Part shown: positions 48,920 through 57,402 of the stretch, in pieces
Position numbering within the stretch: the stretch's first letter is position 1
Layout: every line of letters starts with the position of its first letter
From: Candidatus Thiodiazotropha sp. (ex Epidulcina cf. delphinae)
Lineage (GTDB): Bacteria > Pseudomonadota > Gammaproteobacteria > Chromatiales > Chromatiaceae
DNA length: 64,000 nucleotides
Direction: 5' to 3'
Assembly (NCBI GenBank): GCA_025656455.1
Contig: JAHXHS010000016.1
Span: 41,413 to 105,412 of the forward strand
Position numbers and translations under genes: made by a program
The notes under the pieces: model-generated
Database searches by the model: none
Told to the model about the DNA's origin: nothing
What the model saw: the letters and a program-made list of their open reading frames with translations, nothing else

Positions 48920-49055
48920 TAGTGTCCGTCCAGAAACGCACACTTTTTGAAGACACGTCATCCCGGCGCATGCCGGGATCCAGGGAATTCAACGACTGAC
49001 TGGATTCCGGCATGCGCCGGAATGACGATCGCTGTAGTTTATGGACAGACACTAA
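48920..49055. repeat. Nested inverted-repeat element
   Basis: The outer arms TAGTGTCcGTCCAgAAAC and their counterpart TAGTGTCtGTCCAtAAAC on the other strand bound about 136 bp. Inside is a second inverted repeat (about 48957-49027) with arms around CGTCATTCCGGCGCATGCCG. AACTA occurs directly outside both ends. It appears to be one small mobile repeat enclosing another, just upstream of the 49-55 kb operon. Confidence 0.7.
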
Positions 49056-49200
49056 CTAGGACAATTAACTTCAAAGGATATTCAAGCCTATTTTTTTCAT
49101 TTGTGTGTGCAATGGAATTGACCCCCATGGAGGAGCATCCAGCGCCGCTCGCAGGAGATCGATACTTTCCGGAACATCATAGCTAATCAAGGAGAACGCC

Positions 49201-52128
49201 ATGAATAAGATCAACCTTGCCCTAGCCGATATTTCACTCGACAACCGAGTCAACGTCGTCAACAAACTCAAACAGATCGATTTCCACGCCGTTGATCTGG
49301 CCCCCGCCCTCCGCGAGACCTACAAGAAAAAACCGGAAAATGCTGTCAAATTAGCGGAAGCTTATGCGGTAACCCTGCAGGATCCCAAGCAGCATCGGGA
49401 GATATTCCAGCAGGTGGCCCTACTGCCGAAAGTGGAACGCATGACCTTGATACAGGGTTACCGTAATGCCGGTGAAGGTCGTGGCATCGTACATGCTGTC
49501 AGCCAACTGCCACGTCAACAGGGCCGTTTGATTATGCGGGACTTTGTCATCAAAGAGGATGGCAAGAAAGATAAGGCCGCGTTGCGCGATGTCATGATTT
49601 GGCTGCGGGATTCGGGCCATGAAATCAGAAGCCTGCAGGCGGCCAATCAACCGGCCAATCCTGATGCCGATTCCGCCGTGGTGGAATTCTTCGAGGACGT
49701 AGCCGATGCGATTTCAGATGCCATAACGGCCGTGGTGGATGCCGTGGTCGATGCAGTCGAATCCCTTGCCGAGGCCATCGTCGATGTGGCGAACTGGATT
49801 GCAGAAGAAGTTGCCGACCTTGTATGGTCTTTGATTGAAGCCGGGAAGACGATTTTCGAACTACTCGAAGCGGCGGTAGTCACCGGTTATCAACTGGTGA
49901 AAAAGATCATAAAGGCCATCGAGGATATCGGCAAGGCAATGGCCGATGTGCTTGAGGCTGCCTTCAATCTGGCCAAGGATGCGCTGATAACGGTATTGAA
50001 GGCGATCGATCAACTGAGCAGGACATTGGCGGAACTGCTTGAATGGCTGGCCACCAAGACCTATGACATCGTCAAAAGAGGCGTTGAGGCGTTACTCGAA
50101 ATCGGCAAGTCGATAGGCAATATCCTCTCGCAGATGTTGCAGTTCACCTATACCCTGATCAGAAACAGCGTTCAGGCGCTGCTCGAATTGGGTAAGACCT
50201 TGATCGAAATTCTGGAAGCCGCGGTAACGCGACCAGGCGATCTGTTCAACCAGATTGTCCGTTCAATGCGAGATCTCGGCAACAGCCTGGCGGAACTGTT
50301 CGACGAGGTGATCGATGCGGGCGCCGACCTGGTCAAGGAGATTGCTGAAGCGGCCGCAGAGATCGGCGCCACCCTCGTTGAATTTACCACCTATATCGCC
50401 AGTGCAGCCATAGAAGTCGCAACCAAGATCGTGGACGGACTGTTGGAGGCCGGCAAATTGATCCTCGACATGGTGATCGAAATCGCGTCCCACGGCCTCG
50501 AGGCGATCAAGAAAGTGGTCGATGCCGCCTTCCGCCTGGGCCGGACGCTTATTACTCTGTTGCGCGATGTCGCGGCTATCGCATTTGATCTTTTAAAAAG
50601 TGTCGTCAAGGCAGCCTTTGAACTGGGCAAGACCATTGCGGAGTTCACCCTGTCGATGGTTGAATTCACCTACCGCACGGCGGCTCGTTTTATCGAAGCG
50701 GCCCTTGAGGTCGGGGCTGCCGTTGTCGAGATCCTGGAAGCTGTCGCCACGGCCTCCTACTATGTCCTGCGTAAAATCATCAACGGCGTTTTACAGGCGC
50801 TCGGTCCGGTGGGCGACATATTCGAATGGCTGCTCGACCGGGGCGAAGCGCTTGCCTCGAAACTGTGGCGCGAAACCGTACTGGCCATCCGCTATGTCAA
50901 GCACAGCGTGACTGAAGTCATGGACTGGGCCCTGCAACAGGGCCAGGAATTTTTCGACCGTATGCTGGAGATCTTTGAGGATATCGGCACCGCTATCAGC
51001 GATGTCATCGATTGGGCTGCCGCTGTCGGCGATGCCGCGCTGGAGGCATTGGGTGAGGCCACGGTTAAGCTGGGCAATTCCGTCAGCTATGTCCTCAACT
51101 ACCTGCAGAAAGATTTCCTGCCCGGGTTGGCCAAGTTCGTCAAGGGGGTCCTCAATGTGGGCTATGAGATCGCCAAACTGGCGGCCTGGATGGCGACTCG
51201 CAGTGTTGAAATCGTCGCTGAAATCACCCGAGGGGCACTGGAAGCCGGGGTCACCTTGGCGACCCTCATCACAGAAACCATTAAACATCCGAACCAAGCG
51301 CTGGAGAATTTCCTTCAGGCGATCGATTCATTGGGCCAGACGCTGAATGACGTTTACCAGGCGGTTATCGTCGATACCGGCGAACAGTTCCTCGAGGAAG
51401 TCACCCTGACCCTGCGAAACATCGGGCGTGCAGTGATTGATATACTGAATGCGGTTTACGAGGTTGCCGCAGGCGCGCTGGGGACCGTCATCGGCATACT
51501 CATGGCGATACTCTCCAGTTATCGGCCGTTGACTGAAAACGAGAAAGCCGATGCGCGCGAAGTCTACGAGGACGCCATTGACCTTGACGACACCTATATC
51601 GCGGTTGAAAGCCTGACCAATGACATTATATTCGGCATCCAGGACTTTTTTACCGGCAATTCCCAATCGCGCGCCTTTGTCACCAGCAATATCATTAACT
51701 TTGACCTGGATGACGCCATCGATATCGATGGCGCCGGCACTTTGGGTGTGCCTCGCCATACACTGATCCATGAGTTGTGCCATGTCTGGCAGCACGAAGT
51801 CGAAGGGCCGTTCTATTTATCCCAGGCCATTCATGCCCAGGTTGTGAACGATGACGCCTACAACTATGGCTATGACGAGGATGTCAGCGATACGTCCATC
51901 CCGATCGACTATGCAGGCGGAACCGATGCCTACGACACCGGCTGGGTTACCGGTGAAGGCGGCCAGACTGAATTGAACGGGGCGGGTGGCGATATCGATG
52001 CCTTCAACCGTGAGGCCCAGGGGCAAATCGCCATGCATTACTTTGTACGCAAGATCCTGCTCAACAGGCCGGCAAACGATTATCAACCCTGGCAGCCTTA
52101 CATCGACGCCATCCGCAATGCGGCTTGA
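49201..52128 (+). CDS. Giant 29-residue helical-repeat protein with C-terminal zincin motif
   Basis: A 975-residue protein with no signal peptide. Residues 1-155 are a mixed helical domain. From about 200 to 775 the sequence is a tandem repeat of 29 residues, consensus x-x-A-L-L-E-L-G-K-T-L-x-E-I-L-E-A-A then a variable segment ending D-L-V-K-x-I. The marker Gly (or its equivalent) falls at 215, 244, 273, 302, 331, 360, 389, 418, 447, 476 and 505, exactly 29 apart, and after a one-residue slip and a divergent stretch again at 596, 625, 654, 683, 712 and 742. The C-terminal part has HELCH at 857-861, an HExxH zinc motif, and Glu938 in FNREAQG as a likely third ligand, resembling zincins such as the HELxHVxQ group seen in some effectors. 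It leads a five-gene operon; AAGGAG precedes ATG 49201. The overall family is unknown to me. Confidence 0.8.
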   Translation: MNKINLALADISLDNRVNVVNKLKQIDFHAVDLAPALRETYKKKPENAVKLAEAYAVTLQDPKQHREIFQQVALLPKVERMTLIQGYRNAGEGRGIVHAVSQLPRQQGRLIMRDFVIKEDGKKDKAALRDVMIWLRDSGHEIRSLQAANQPANPDADSAVVEFFEDVADAISDAITAVVDAVVDAVESLAEAIVDVANWIAEEVADLVWSLIEAGKTIFELLEAAVVTGYQLVKKIIKAIEDIGKAMADVLEAAFNLAKDALITVLKAIDQLSRTLAELLEWLATKTYDIVKRGVEALLEIGKSIGNILSQMLQFTYTLIRNSVQALLELGKTLIEILEAAVTRPGDLFNQIVRSMRDLGNSLAELFDEVIDAGADLVKEIAEAAAEIGATLVEFTTYIASAAIEVATKIVDGLLEAGKLILDMVIEIASHGLEAIKKVVDAAFRLGRTLITLLRDVAAIAFDLLKSVVKAAFELGKTIAEFTLSMVEFTYRTAARFIEAALEVGAAVVEILEAVATASYYVLRKIINGVLQALGPVGDIFEWLLDRGEALASKLWRETVLAIRYVKHSVTEVMDWALQQGQEFFDRMLEIFEDIGTAISDVIDWAAAVGDAALEALGEATVKLGNSVSYVLNYLQKDFLPGLAKFVKGVLNVGYEIAKLAAWMATRSVEIVAEITRGALEAGVTLATLITETIKHPNQALENFLQAIDSLGQTLNDVYQAVIVDTGEQFLEEVTLTLRNIGRAVIDILNAVYEVAAGALGTVIGILMAILSSYRPLTENEKADAREVYEDAIDLDDTYIAVESLTNDIIFGIQDFFTGNSQSRAFVTSNIINFDLDDAIDIDGAGTLGVPRHTLIHELCHVWQHEVEGPFYLSQAIHAQVVNDDAYNYGYDEDVSDTSIPIDYAGGTDAYDTGWVTGEGGQTELNGAGGDIDAFNREAQGQIAMHYFVRKILLNRPANDYQPWQPYIDAIRNAA

Positions 52129-52138
52129 GTAACCCGCA

Positions 52139-53056
52139 TTGAAGATAAGCATCGTTACTTCAGCGCATTGCCTGGAGCTGCTGCAACCCCTGGTATCCGC
52201 TTACCAGGGTAAACAGTATCAGGTGGCCTGGCAGGATTCAGGAGGAATCCTGCCGGCGCCACCCATGCTGGAGGAGCTGGCCCAGGCATGCGATGCCATC
52301 GTCGTTATCGGTTCCGGGCGGCGCGCGCCCGGCACCGCCCTGCCCGGTCCTGTCATCCGCTCCAGGGAGGGACGGACAATACCGGTGGGCTGGATTCCGC
52401 ATTTGAGTGATGAAAGCCTTGCCGCCTTTTCCCGCAAAGCGGCAACCATCCATCACCGCCAGGCAAACCAACGGAAATCGATCGCCGTGCTGGCGCAATG
52501 GCAGCCCCGGTATCTACAACTGGCCAGACGCATCGAGGAGATTCTGCAACAGCGGAATACCCCGGTATTTCGCTGGACCAGCGATCTCATGTTCCGTGAA
52601 GATATGGTCCGAGGTTTGGCTACCGGCCTCGCCGCCGCGGTCTACGTCGGGCATGGACGACCGAACGGCTGGGTGGGCTATAGAGGCACCCGCGCGCAAC
52701 ATTTCAATTCACAGGAAGGGGAGCCTCTCGGGGCGCTGTTTTCACTCTGTTGTCGCACCGCCAGTCGCAGGCGCACAGGTGTATCCTTTGCGGAGAAATT
52801 AACCATGGCCGGCGTTGCCGGGGCGGTATTCGGCTCGGTAACGGATACCCTGCACCGGAACAATACACGTTGGGCGATCCGTTTAATCCAAGGCTTGACG
52901 GAGAATATCACCAGTGTGGGAGAATTGATCGCCGCCGCGCTGCCGGTCAATGATCGGGCCATCACGGATTACCGTATTATCGGCGATCCGCTAGCACCCC
53001 TGCTCAGCACAGCGTCGGCAAACGAGTCGGCATCGAAAATACCGGTGTACCCGTAA
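52139..53056 (+). CDS. Caspase-fold (peptidase C25/CHAT-like) putative cysteine protease
   Basis: A 305-residue protein without a signal peptide. After about 110 N-terminal residues comes a clan CD-like domain: AAVYVGHGRPNGWVGYRG with His172, ALFSLCCRTASR with Cys204/Cys205, AGAVFGSVTDT, SVGELIAAAL, and YRIIGDPLAPLL at the end, the typical closing phrase of C25/CHAT proteins. The His-Cys distance (32-33) matches gingipain's H211/C244 as I recall it. The start is TTG at 52139, ten bases after the repeat-protein stop, with only a weak GAG upstream; the next ATG would delete the first Rossmann-like strand. An acyl carrier protein gene follows by 13 bases. Confidence 0.72.
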   Translation: MKISIVTSAHCLELLQPLVSAYQGKQYQVAWQDSGGILPAPPMLEELAQACDAIVVIGSGRRAPGTALPGPVIRSREGRTIPVGWIPHLSDESLAAFSRKAATIHHRQANQRKSIAVLAQWQPRYLQLARRIEEILQQRNTPVFRWTSDLMFREDMVRGLATGLAAAVYVGHGRPNGWVGYRGTRAQHFNSQEGEPLGALFSLCCRTASRRRTGVSFAEKLTMAGVAGAVFGSVTDTLHRNNTRWAIRLIQGLTENITSVGELIAAALPVNDRAITDYRIIGDPLAPLLSTASANESASKIPVYP

Positions 53057-53069
53057 ACGGAGAGTGATG

Positions 53070-53324
53070 ATGAGCCGCATAGGGGAATCACGCAGTGAAA
53101 TTCTGGCCGTGTTACTGAAAGAACTGGCCGCGATGAAACTGAAGCTGCCGGCGCAGGTGCCTACAGACATGCCGTTTTATCCGGATATGGAAATGGATTC
53201 ACTCACTCGCGTTGAATTTATCGCACGCGTCGAACAGGCGTTTCGCCTGCAGGTGCCGGACGATGAGTGGCAAGCCCTGACCTGCCTGGAAAAAGTCACC
53301 GACTATATTGAACGGCATCGATGA
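53070..53324 (+). CDS. Acyl carrier protein
   Basis: An 84-residue ACP. The phosphopantetheine attachment site is Ser44 in MEMDSLTRVEFIARVE, flanked by the acidic helix II. The C-terminal CLEKVTDYIERH matches helix IV. It would carry acyl or polyketide chains for the ketosynthase, whose start overlaps its stop by 4 bp. The ATG at 53070 has GGAG seven bases upstream; ATG 53067 and GTG 53064 are also in frame. No phosphopantetheinyl transferase is in the window. Confidence 0.88.
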   Translation: MSRIGESRSEILAVLLKELAAMKLKLPAQVPTDMPFYPDMEMDSLTRVEFIARVEQAFRLQVPDDEWQALTCLEKVTDYIERHR

Positions 53325-54460
53325 ATGTGAAGGTTCTCGTCACTGGCGTAGGCATACTCACACCTCTCGGCGATTCACCGGATCGACTCTGGCAAGCCCT
53401 TATCAAGGGTCAGACCGCAGCTCGCGCCTGGCCGGATCTCGAAGCCGAGGGTTTCCGTATTACCACAGCCTGCAGAATCGATGACAGCGCCCGGCCAGAC
53501 CCGAAACGCGGCCGGAAACTTGCGGTTCGCGCCGCAAGCATGGCTGTCCGCCATGCGGATCTGCCGCTTGATGGAAAAATCGCTCTCTTTGTCGGCGCCA
53601 CCATGGGCGAGAGTGTTGCTTACGAACAGGCAGCGGAAGGGAAACCGCTGGATCTTGCTCAAGCATCGATCATGGCATATCCGCATGCCATTCAGCAGGC
53701 ATTGAATATTCAGGGACCCCAGCGGGCATACGCCACGGCTTGCGCCGCGGGAAACTATGCCCTGGGCGCCGGTATAGCAGCGATACGATCAGGAAAGGCG
53801 AATGCCGCGATTGCCGGAGGCGTTGAACCTTTTTCGCGTATAGCCATGACAGGCTTCAGCCGGTCCCGCGCCATGGCCGGCGACTGCTGCCGGCCATTTG
53901 ACCGGGATCGAAGCGGGATGCAACTGGGCGAGGCCGCCGCATTCCTGGTCCTGGAATCGGAAGCCAGGGCCTATCGGCGAAACGTCGAACCACTGGCATG
54001 CGTCGAATCACTGGGACTGAGCTGCGACGCTTACCATCCCACAGCACCGCTCCCGGACGGACAGGGCATGAGCCGGGCGATGCAACAGGCGCTGTACAAG
54101 GCAGGCATCGATGCAACAGAGGTGGATTGGATTTGCGCTCATGGCAGCGGCACCCAGGCCTCGGACAACGCAGAAGCCAAAGCGATTGAACGGCTGTTTC
54201 CCCATCAACCGCATGTCTCCGGTTACAAAGGCGCCATCGGTCACTCCCTGGGAGCGGCAACCGCGGTTGAGGCCGTGATCACAGCGCTCGCTTTAAGACA
54301 CAGGGTTTTGCCGCCCACCACGAACTTCCGCAATGCCGATCCAGAATTCACACTGAATATCGTGCAGCAAGCCGAAACTCAGCCATCCTTACGCTGGGCA
54401 TTGAATTGCGGCTACGCCTTTGGCGGATTGAACTCCGCCTTGTTAATGGGAGCGGTCTGA
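53321..54460 (+). CDS. Beta-ketoacyl-ACP synthase (KAS I/II-like)
   Basis: A 379-residue thiolase-fold ketosynthase, slightly shorter than FabF (about 413). The active site is complete: Cys141 in ATACAAG, His274 in CAHGSGT, Lys303 and His308 in YKGAIGHSLG. The Gly-rich C-terminus CGYAFGGLNSALLM is intact. It should condense a primed acyl chain with malonyl-ACP. It is translationally coupled to the ACP and to the next, partial ketosynthase. No acyltransferase, ketoreductase or thioesterase is in the operon. Confidence 0.9.
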   Translation: MNVKVLVTGVGILTPLGDSPDRLWQALIKGQTAARAWPDLEAEGFRITTACRIDDSARPDPKRGRKLAVRAASMAVRHADLPLDGKIALFVGATMGESVAYEQAAEGKPLDLAQASIMAYPHAIQQALNIQGPQRAYATACAAGNYALGAGIAAIRSGKANAAIAGGVEPFSRIAMTGFSRSRAMAGDCCRPFDRDRSGMQLGEAAAFLVLESEARAYRRNVEPLACVESLGLSCDAYHPTAPLPDGQGMSRAMQQALYKAGIDATEVDWICAHGSGTQASDNAEAKAIERLFPHQPHVSGYKGAIGHSLGAATAVEAVITALALRHRVLPPTTNFRNADPEFTLNIVQQAETQPSLRWALNCGYAFGGLNSALLMGAV

Positions 54461-55092
54461 TGCATGCCTATCCGCGGCGGATAATTGATATCAAACCGGA
54501 AAAAACGCTCCCCTACGATGAAGGCATAGCATGGCTAGCCAGCCAACTTAAGCAACGGGTGGACGGCTTCAACTGCAATCCTGAAGCACGGGGTATCTAT
54601 CTCGCTACCATGGACAGCGGCGCCGCCGCTTCAGTCGCGTTCTGGGCGAATGCGCTAAAACACGGCCCAGGCTTCGCCAATCCCGCCGATTTTCCCTTGA
54701 CACTGGCAAACAGCTCCGCCGCCGTCGTGTCCCAAATGCTCGAAATCCAAGGGCCCAATTATACCCTGTCCGGCGGCAGTGACGCCGTGTACGCCGCTTT
54801 TTCTCAGGCCATACACGACCTGTCCGCATCAGATGAATCCGTACAAGAGGGTCTGGTGCTTGCCCTCGACGTATCGGAGACAACTCGCTGTATCGGTATG
54901 ATCCTGACAGCCAGCGACAATCAGCCATCGCTTGGCACGATCCGTGAGGATGGTGTGGTTGAATCACTTGCTCCGCCCTATACAGCCGAGAGCCCGACCC
55001 TTGCCATGAGCACCTTTATTCAGCAATTCCTTAATCGGGGCGAATCCTATATACAAGCAGGCGAGGGAACTATCTATTGCCGCAAACGCTGA
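54460..55092 (+). CDS. Half-length ketosynthase-like protein without catalytic Cys
   Basis: A 210-residue protein resembling the N-terminal half of a ketosynthase. IQGPNYTLSGGSDAVYAAF aligns with IQGPQRAYATACAAGNYAL of the preceding enzyme, putting Ser107 where the nucleophile Cys would be. The second half with the two His residues is absent. It could be a chain-length-factor-like partner or a scaffold. Its start lies on the ketosynthase stop (TGATG), implying coupled translation and a heteromer. It is the last gene of the operon; a phosphatase gene converges on it. Confidence 0.7.
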   Translation: MHAYPRRIIDIKPEKTLPYDEGIAWLASQLKQRVDGFNCNPEARGIYLATMDSGAAASVAFWANALKHGPGFANPADFPLTLANSSAAVVSQMLEIQGPNYTLSGGSDAVYAAFSQAIHDLSASDESVQEGLVLALDVSETTRCIGMILTASDNQPSLGTIREDGVVESLAPPYTAESPTLAMSTFIQQFLNRGESYIQAGEGTIYCRKR

Positions 55093-55111
55093 TTTCGGTC
55101 GGAGTCGGTGA

Positions 55112-55672
55112 TTATGTCGTAATATTCCGGTAAACCGCATAATCCCAAAACTCCCTTCCTGATCTAGAAGGTCCAACCCAGCCTTCCATTAACAACTCCT
55201 TAGCTATAAGGTGATTGATCAGCCCATGACCAACAAGCAAAACGCTTCCGTATTCGTTGGCCAATTGTATCAACCTTTGAGCCGCCTCTACGGCGCGTCT
55301 CTTCGCGCCAGCGAATGACTCACCATTTCGTGAAAACCCCAACAGCCACAGACTCCTCAGGATAAACACCCAGGCACTGATTGGCAGCATAACTGAGCCA
55401 CTATTAAAGTGCGGTATAGCGGTCTCACGAAATAGTGGCTCTGTTAAGTGAATTTTATGGAATCCAAGCGCCCTCGCTGATTCCATGGAACGCGCAAGAT
55501 TACTGCAAACCACGGCATTATGACCTCCAACCGCGGCCATAACCTCTCTTGGCGGCTCGCCAACGATTCCCGACGAATCATATAACTTAGCGATGTTGCT
55601 CAATTCATTTGCACGCACCTTGCCAGATAGCTCGAAAACCGGCTTGCCGTGCCTGAGTAAAGTAATCTGCAT
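55112..55672 (-). CDS. Histidine phosphatase (phosphoglycerate mutase-like)
   Basis: A 186-residue protein with the RHG motif LLRHGKP at 5-11 (nucleophile His8), CSNLARSMESARAL (second Arg), an acidic Glu in LFRETAIPHF and a late GHG (VGHGLINHL). The substrate is unknown; a SixA- or CobC-like phosphatase is possible. Its 3' end faces the ketosynthase operon 19 bases away. It is somewhat lower in G+C than the core genes. Confidence 0.82.
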   Translation of the reverse strand: MQITLLRHGKPVFELSGKVRANELSNIAKLYDSSGIVGEPPREVMAAVGGHNAVVCSNLARSMESARALGFHKIHLTEPLFRETAIPHFNSGSVMLPISAWVFILRSLWLLGFSRNGESFAGAKRRAVEAAQRLIQLANEYGSVLLVGHGLINHLIAKELLMEGWVGPSRSGREFWDYAVYRNITT

Positions 55673-55796
55673 TGCCTACCCGCAGTAAAGAAGTGCGAGG
55701 AAAATAGATCAATAATGGCGGCCCATCATCCACCCATGAAATATTATCCCCTTGAGACGTTGCCGACAAGGATGTCAATCAGCGCTCGCAGAGTTC

Positions 55797-56195
55797 TTAA
55801 GTTGCGATTTCAAATAATTCTATACTTTTTTCCTTGACTCCAGGTGGTAGCGGACAAGATTTTCGGGTACTTCGATCAAGGTGCACACCGATTAGTTCAG
55901 TGCTTGCCACCTCCCGCATATCCTCTGTCTTGTACATTATGTGAAGAAAGCGGATCGTCTTATTAGTCACTTCGATAACTTTCGACCTTATTACCAGCGT
56001 CTCACCCGCAACGACCCCCGAGATGTAGCTTGTACTCTGCTTCAGCGCGGCCATGCCACGATCAGTATCCCTGATATAATCCGAAGTGATTCCAATCATT
56101 GAGAAGAGCTGCCATGTCGCCTCATCAAATTTCGCGGCATACCATTTGACATTCATGTGCCCATATAATCCATTTGATTCGGATATGCGATACCC
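55797..56195 (-). pseudogene. Thioesterase (hotdog fold) lacking its start, probably truncated
   Basis: The frame reads NGLYGHMNVKWYAAKFDEATW and continues with a normal hotdog domain of about 119 residues. The family's GHMN block lies at the very start, so the first beta-strand and the usual catalytic Asp are missing. The only ATG in the right place (56156) falls inside that block. The frame begins directly after the TAG of the upstream gamma-glutamylcyclotransferase gene, in the same frame. Either a 5'-truncated relic or an interrupted fusion is likely. Confidence 0.6.
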
Positions 56196-56687
56196 CTAGT
56201 CGTAAATTACTGTTTCTTTTTCGTGACGCTCGGAACTTGGATCAGTCAATGATTCCACTCCCATGATCATTTTGATGTAATTCTTTGGCAAGCCATTTTC
56301 CACCGCCCCACTTAACACATGATTCTTGTACCAGGAATACGGCTTCAATGCCGAATTAATGTCCGTTGCGTAGTAAGTAACGGCATTCATTGTTTTGCCG
56401 TTAAGCGTTTCAAGCTCAATAGGCTTTTCTTCGTAGCCGTTGCCAAGCCCTTCCCATCTGTCCAGCTCAGATTTCCCAGTTTCCGATATATCGAATACCA
56501 CACCAATAACGGCATGGTCATTGTTCCCGGTTTCAGAAGCATCGCATTTACCCGAGCCGTCCTTACTTACCTTATGAAATCTCAATTCATGCTTTTTAAG
56601 CTTTGCCACAGCCACAAAACGAGCCGAAGGGGCTCTTTCTCGAAGCCGCCGGGTAGACATATTGGACCCATAGGAAAAATATAGCAT
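56196..56687 (-). CDS. Gamma-glutamylcyclotransferase (GGCT) family protein
   Basis: A 163-residue GGCT-fold protein. LYFSYGSNMSTRRLRER gives the substrate loop YGSNM, and DRWEGLGNGYEEKP gives the expected catalytic Glu. NAVTYYAT and WYKNHVLSGA fit the family. It would release 5-oxoproline from gamma-glutamyl peptides. The gene appears complete, and its TAG is followed without a gap by the thioesterase frame. Confidence 0.85.
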   Translation of the reverse strand: MLYFSYGSNMSTRRLRERAPSARFVAVAKLKKHELRFHKVSKDGSGKCDASETGNNDHAVIGVVFDISETGKSELDRWEGLGNGYEEKPIELETLNGKTMNAVTYYATDINSALKPYSWYKNHVLSGAVENGLPKNYIKMIMGVESLTDPSSERHEKETVIYD

Positions 56688-56818
56688 CTCAATGCCTCAG
56701 GCTAAGATCATCGGCACTTCCCCGGGTTGAGCGAATCGTTCATACAAATCACTGGGGCTCAATCCTCCATCTTGAAATCGATGGCCCGCGACAGATTATT
56801 AATCACAACTTCTTTTAT

Positions 56819-57328
56819 TTACACGACTTCAGATATGCCAACCACATAGTTCTTGCCGTAAAATTTTGCGCACTTTGGGCAAGTTGTATAGAAAAAGTAA
56901 GTTGTCTTTACTTTTTTACCTTGATCGTTGACGAAAGCGTCCATTTCTTTCTCCCAGTCGGGTAAATTCTTAAACGGCCCTTCGAAAACCTTGGTTAAGT
57001 AGTCCCCACTCATTTTCACCATCTTCTGTCCGAGGACATCTTTTTTAACCGAAAAGTAGTGTTCACTACTCCATGCTGATGTGTCATGAGACATAACGAT
57101 GAATTCCCCATCAGGCATTCCACCCGCCTTGCCGATTGCAGTAAATGTTTTGGGAAAAACCGATCCCATATTGATTGGAATATGAAATAGACTTCTGGTT
57201 TTCGCCTTGACAAACAGCTTATCCTTAAACTGAAGCGTTTGTTCATCCCATCCCTCTGGCTTGAACCTTGGGCAACAGCCTGTCGGATTGTCACTCATAT
57301 CGTATTGAGGTAAAGCGTTAATCTCCAT
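56819..57328 (-). CDS. Conserved hypothetical protein, hydrolase-like
   Basis: A 169-residue protein. Blocks CCPRFKPEGWDEQTLQF, FHIPINMGSV, MVKMSGDYLTKVFEGPFKN and TTYFFYTTCPKCAKFYGKNYVV are familiar from a widespread uncharacterised family often labelled hydrolase without proof. CPKC may bind metal or be redox-active. ATG 57328 has AAGGAG upstream. The function is not known. Confidence 0.7.
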   Translation of the reverse strand: MEINALPQYDMSDNPTGCCPRFKPEGWDEQTLQFKDKLFVKAKTRSLFHIPINMGSVFPKTFTAIGKAGGMPDGEFIVMSHDTSAWSSEHYFSVKKDVLGQKMVKMSGDYLTKVFEGPFKNLPDWEKEMDAFVNDQGKKVKTTYFFYTTCPKCAKFYGKNYVVGISEVV

Positions 57329-57402
57329 TACCAGTCTCCTTCTCGTATCGAGCTGCGGATGCCACCAATTTACTCAGACGCCCACTCAAGTCACCGCTAT
57401 AT

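Noticed and set aside
49201..52128. Helical-repeat protein as a bacterial gasdermin, suggested by the caspase-like neighbour
   Set aside because: Bacterial gasdermins are short, strand-rich and lack tandem 29-residue helices; the C-terminal HExxH does not fit either.
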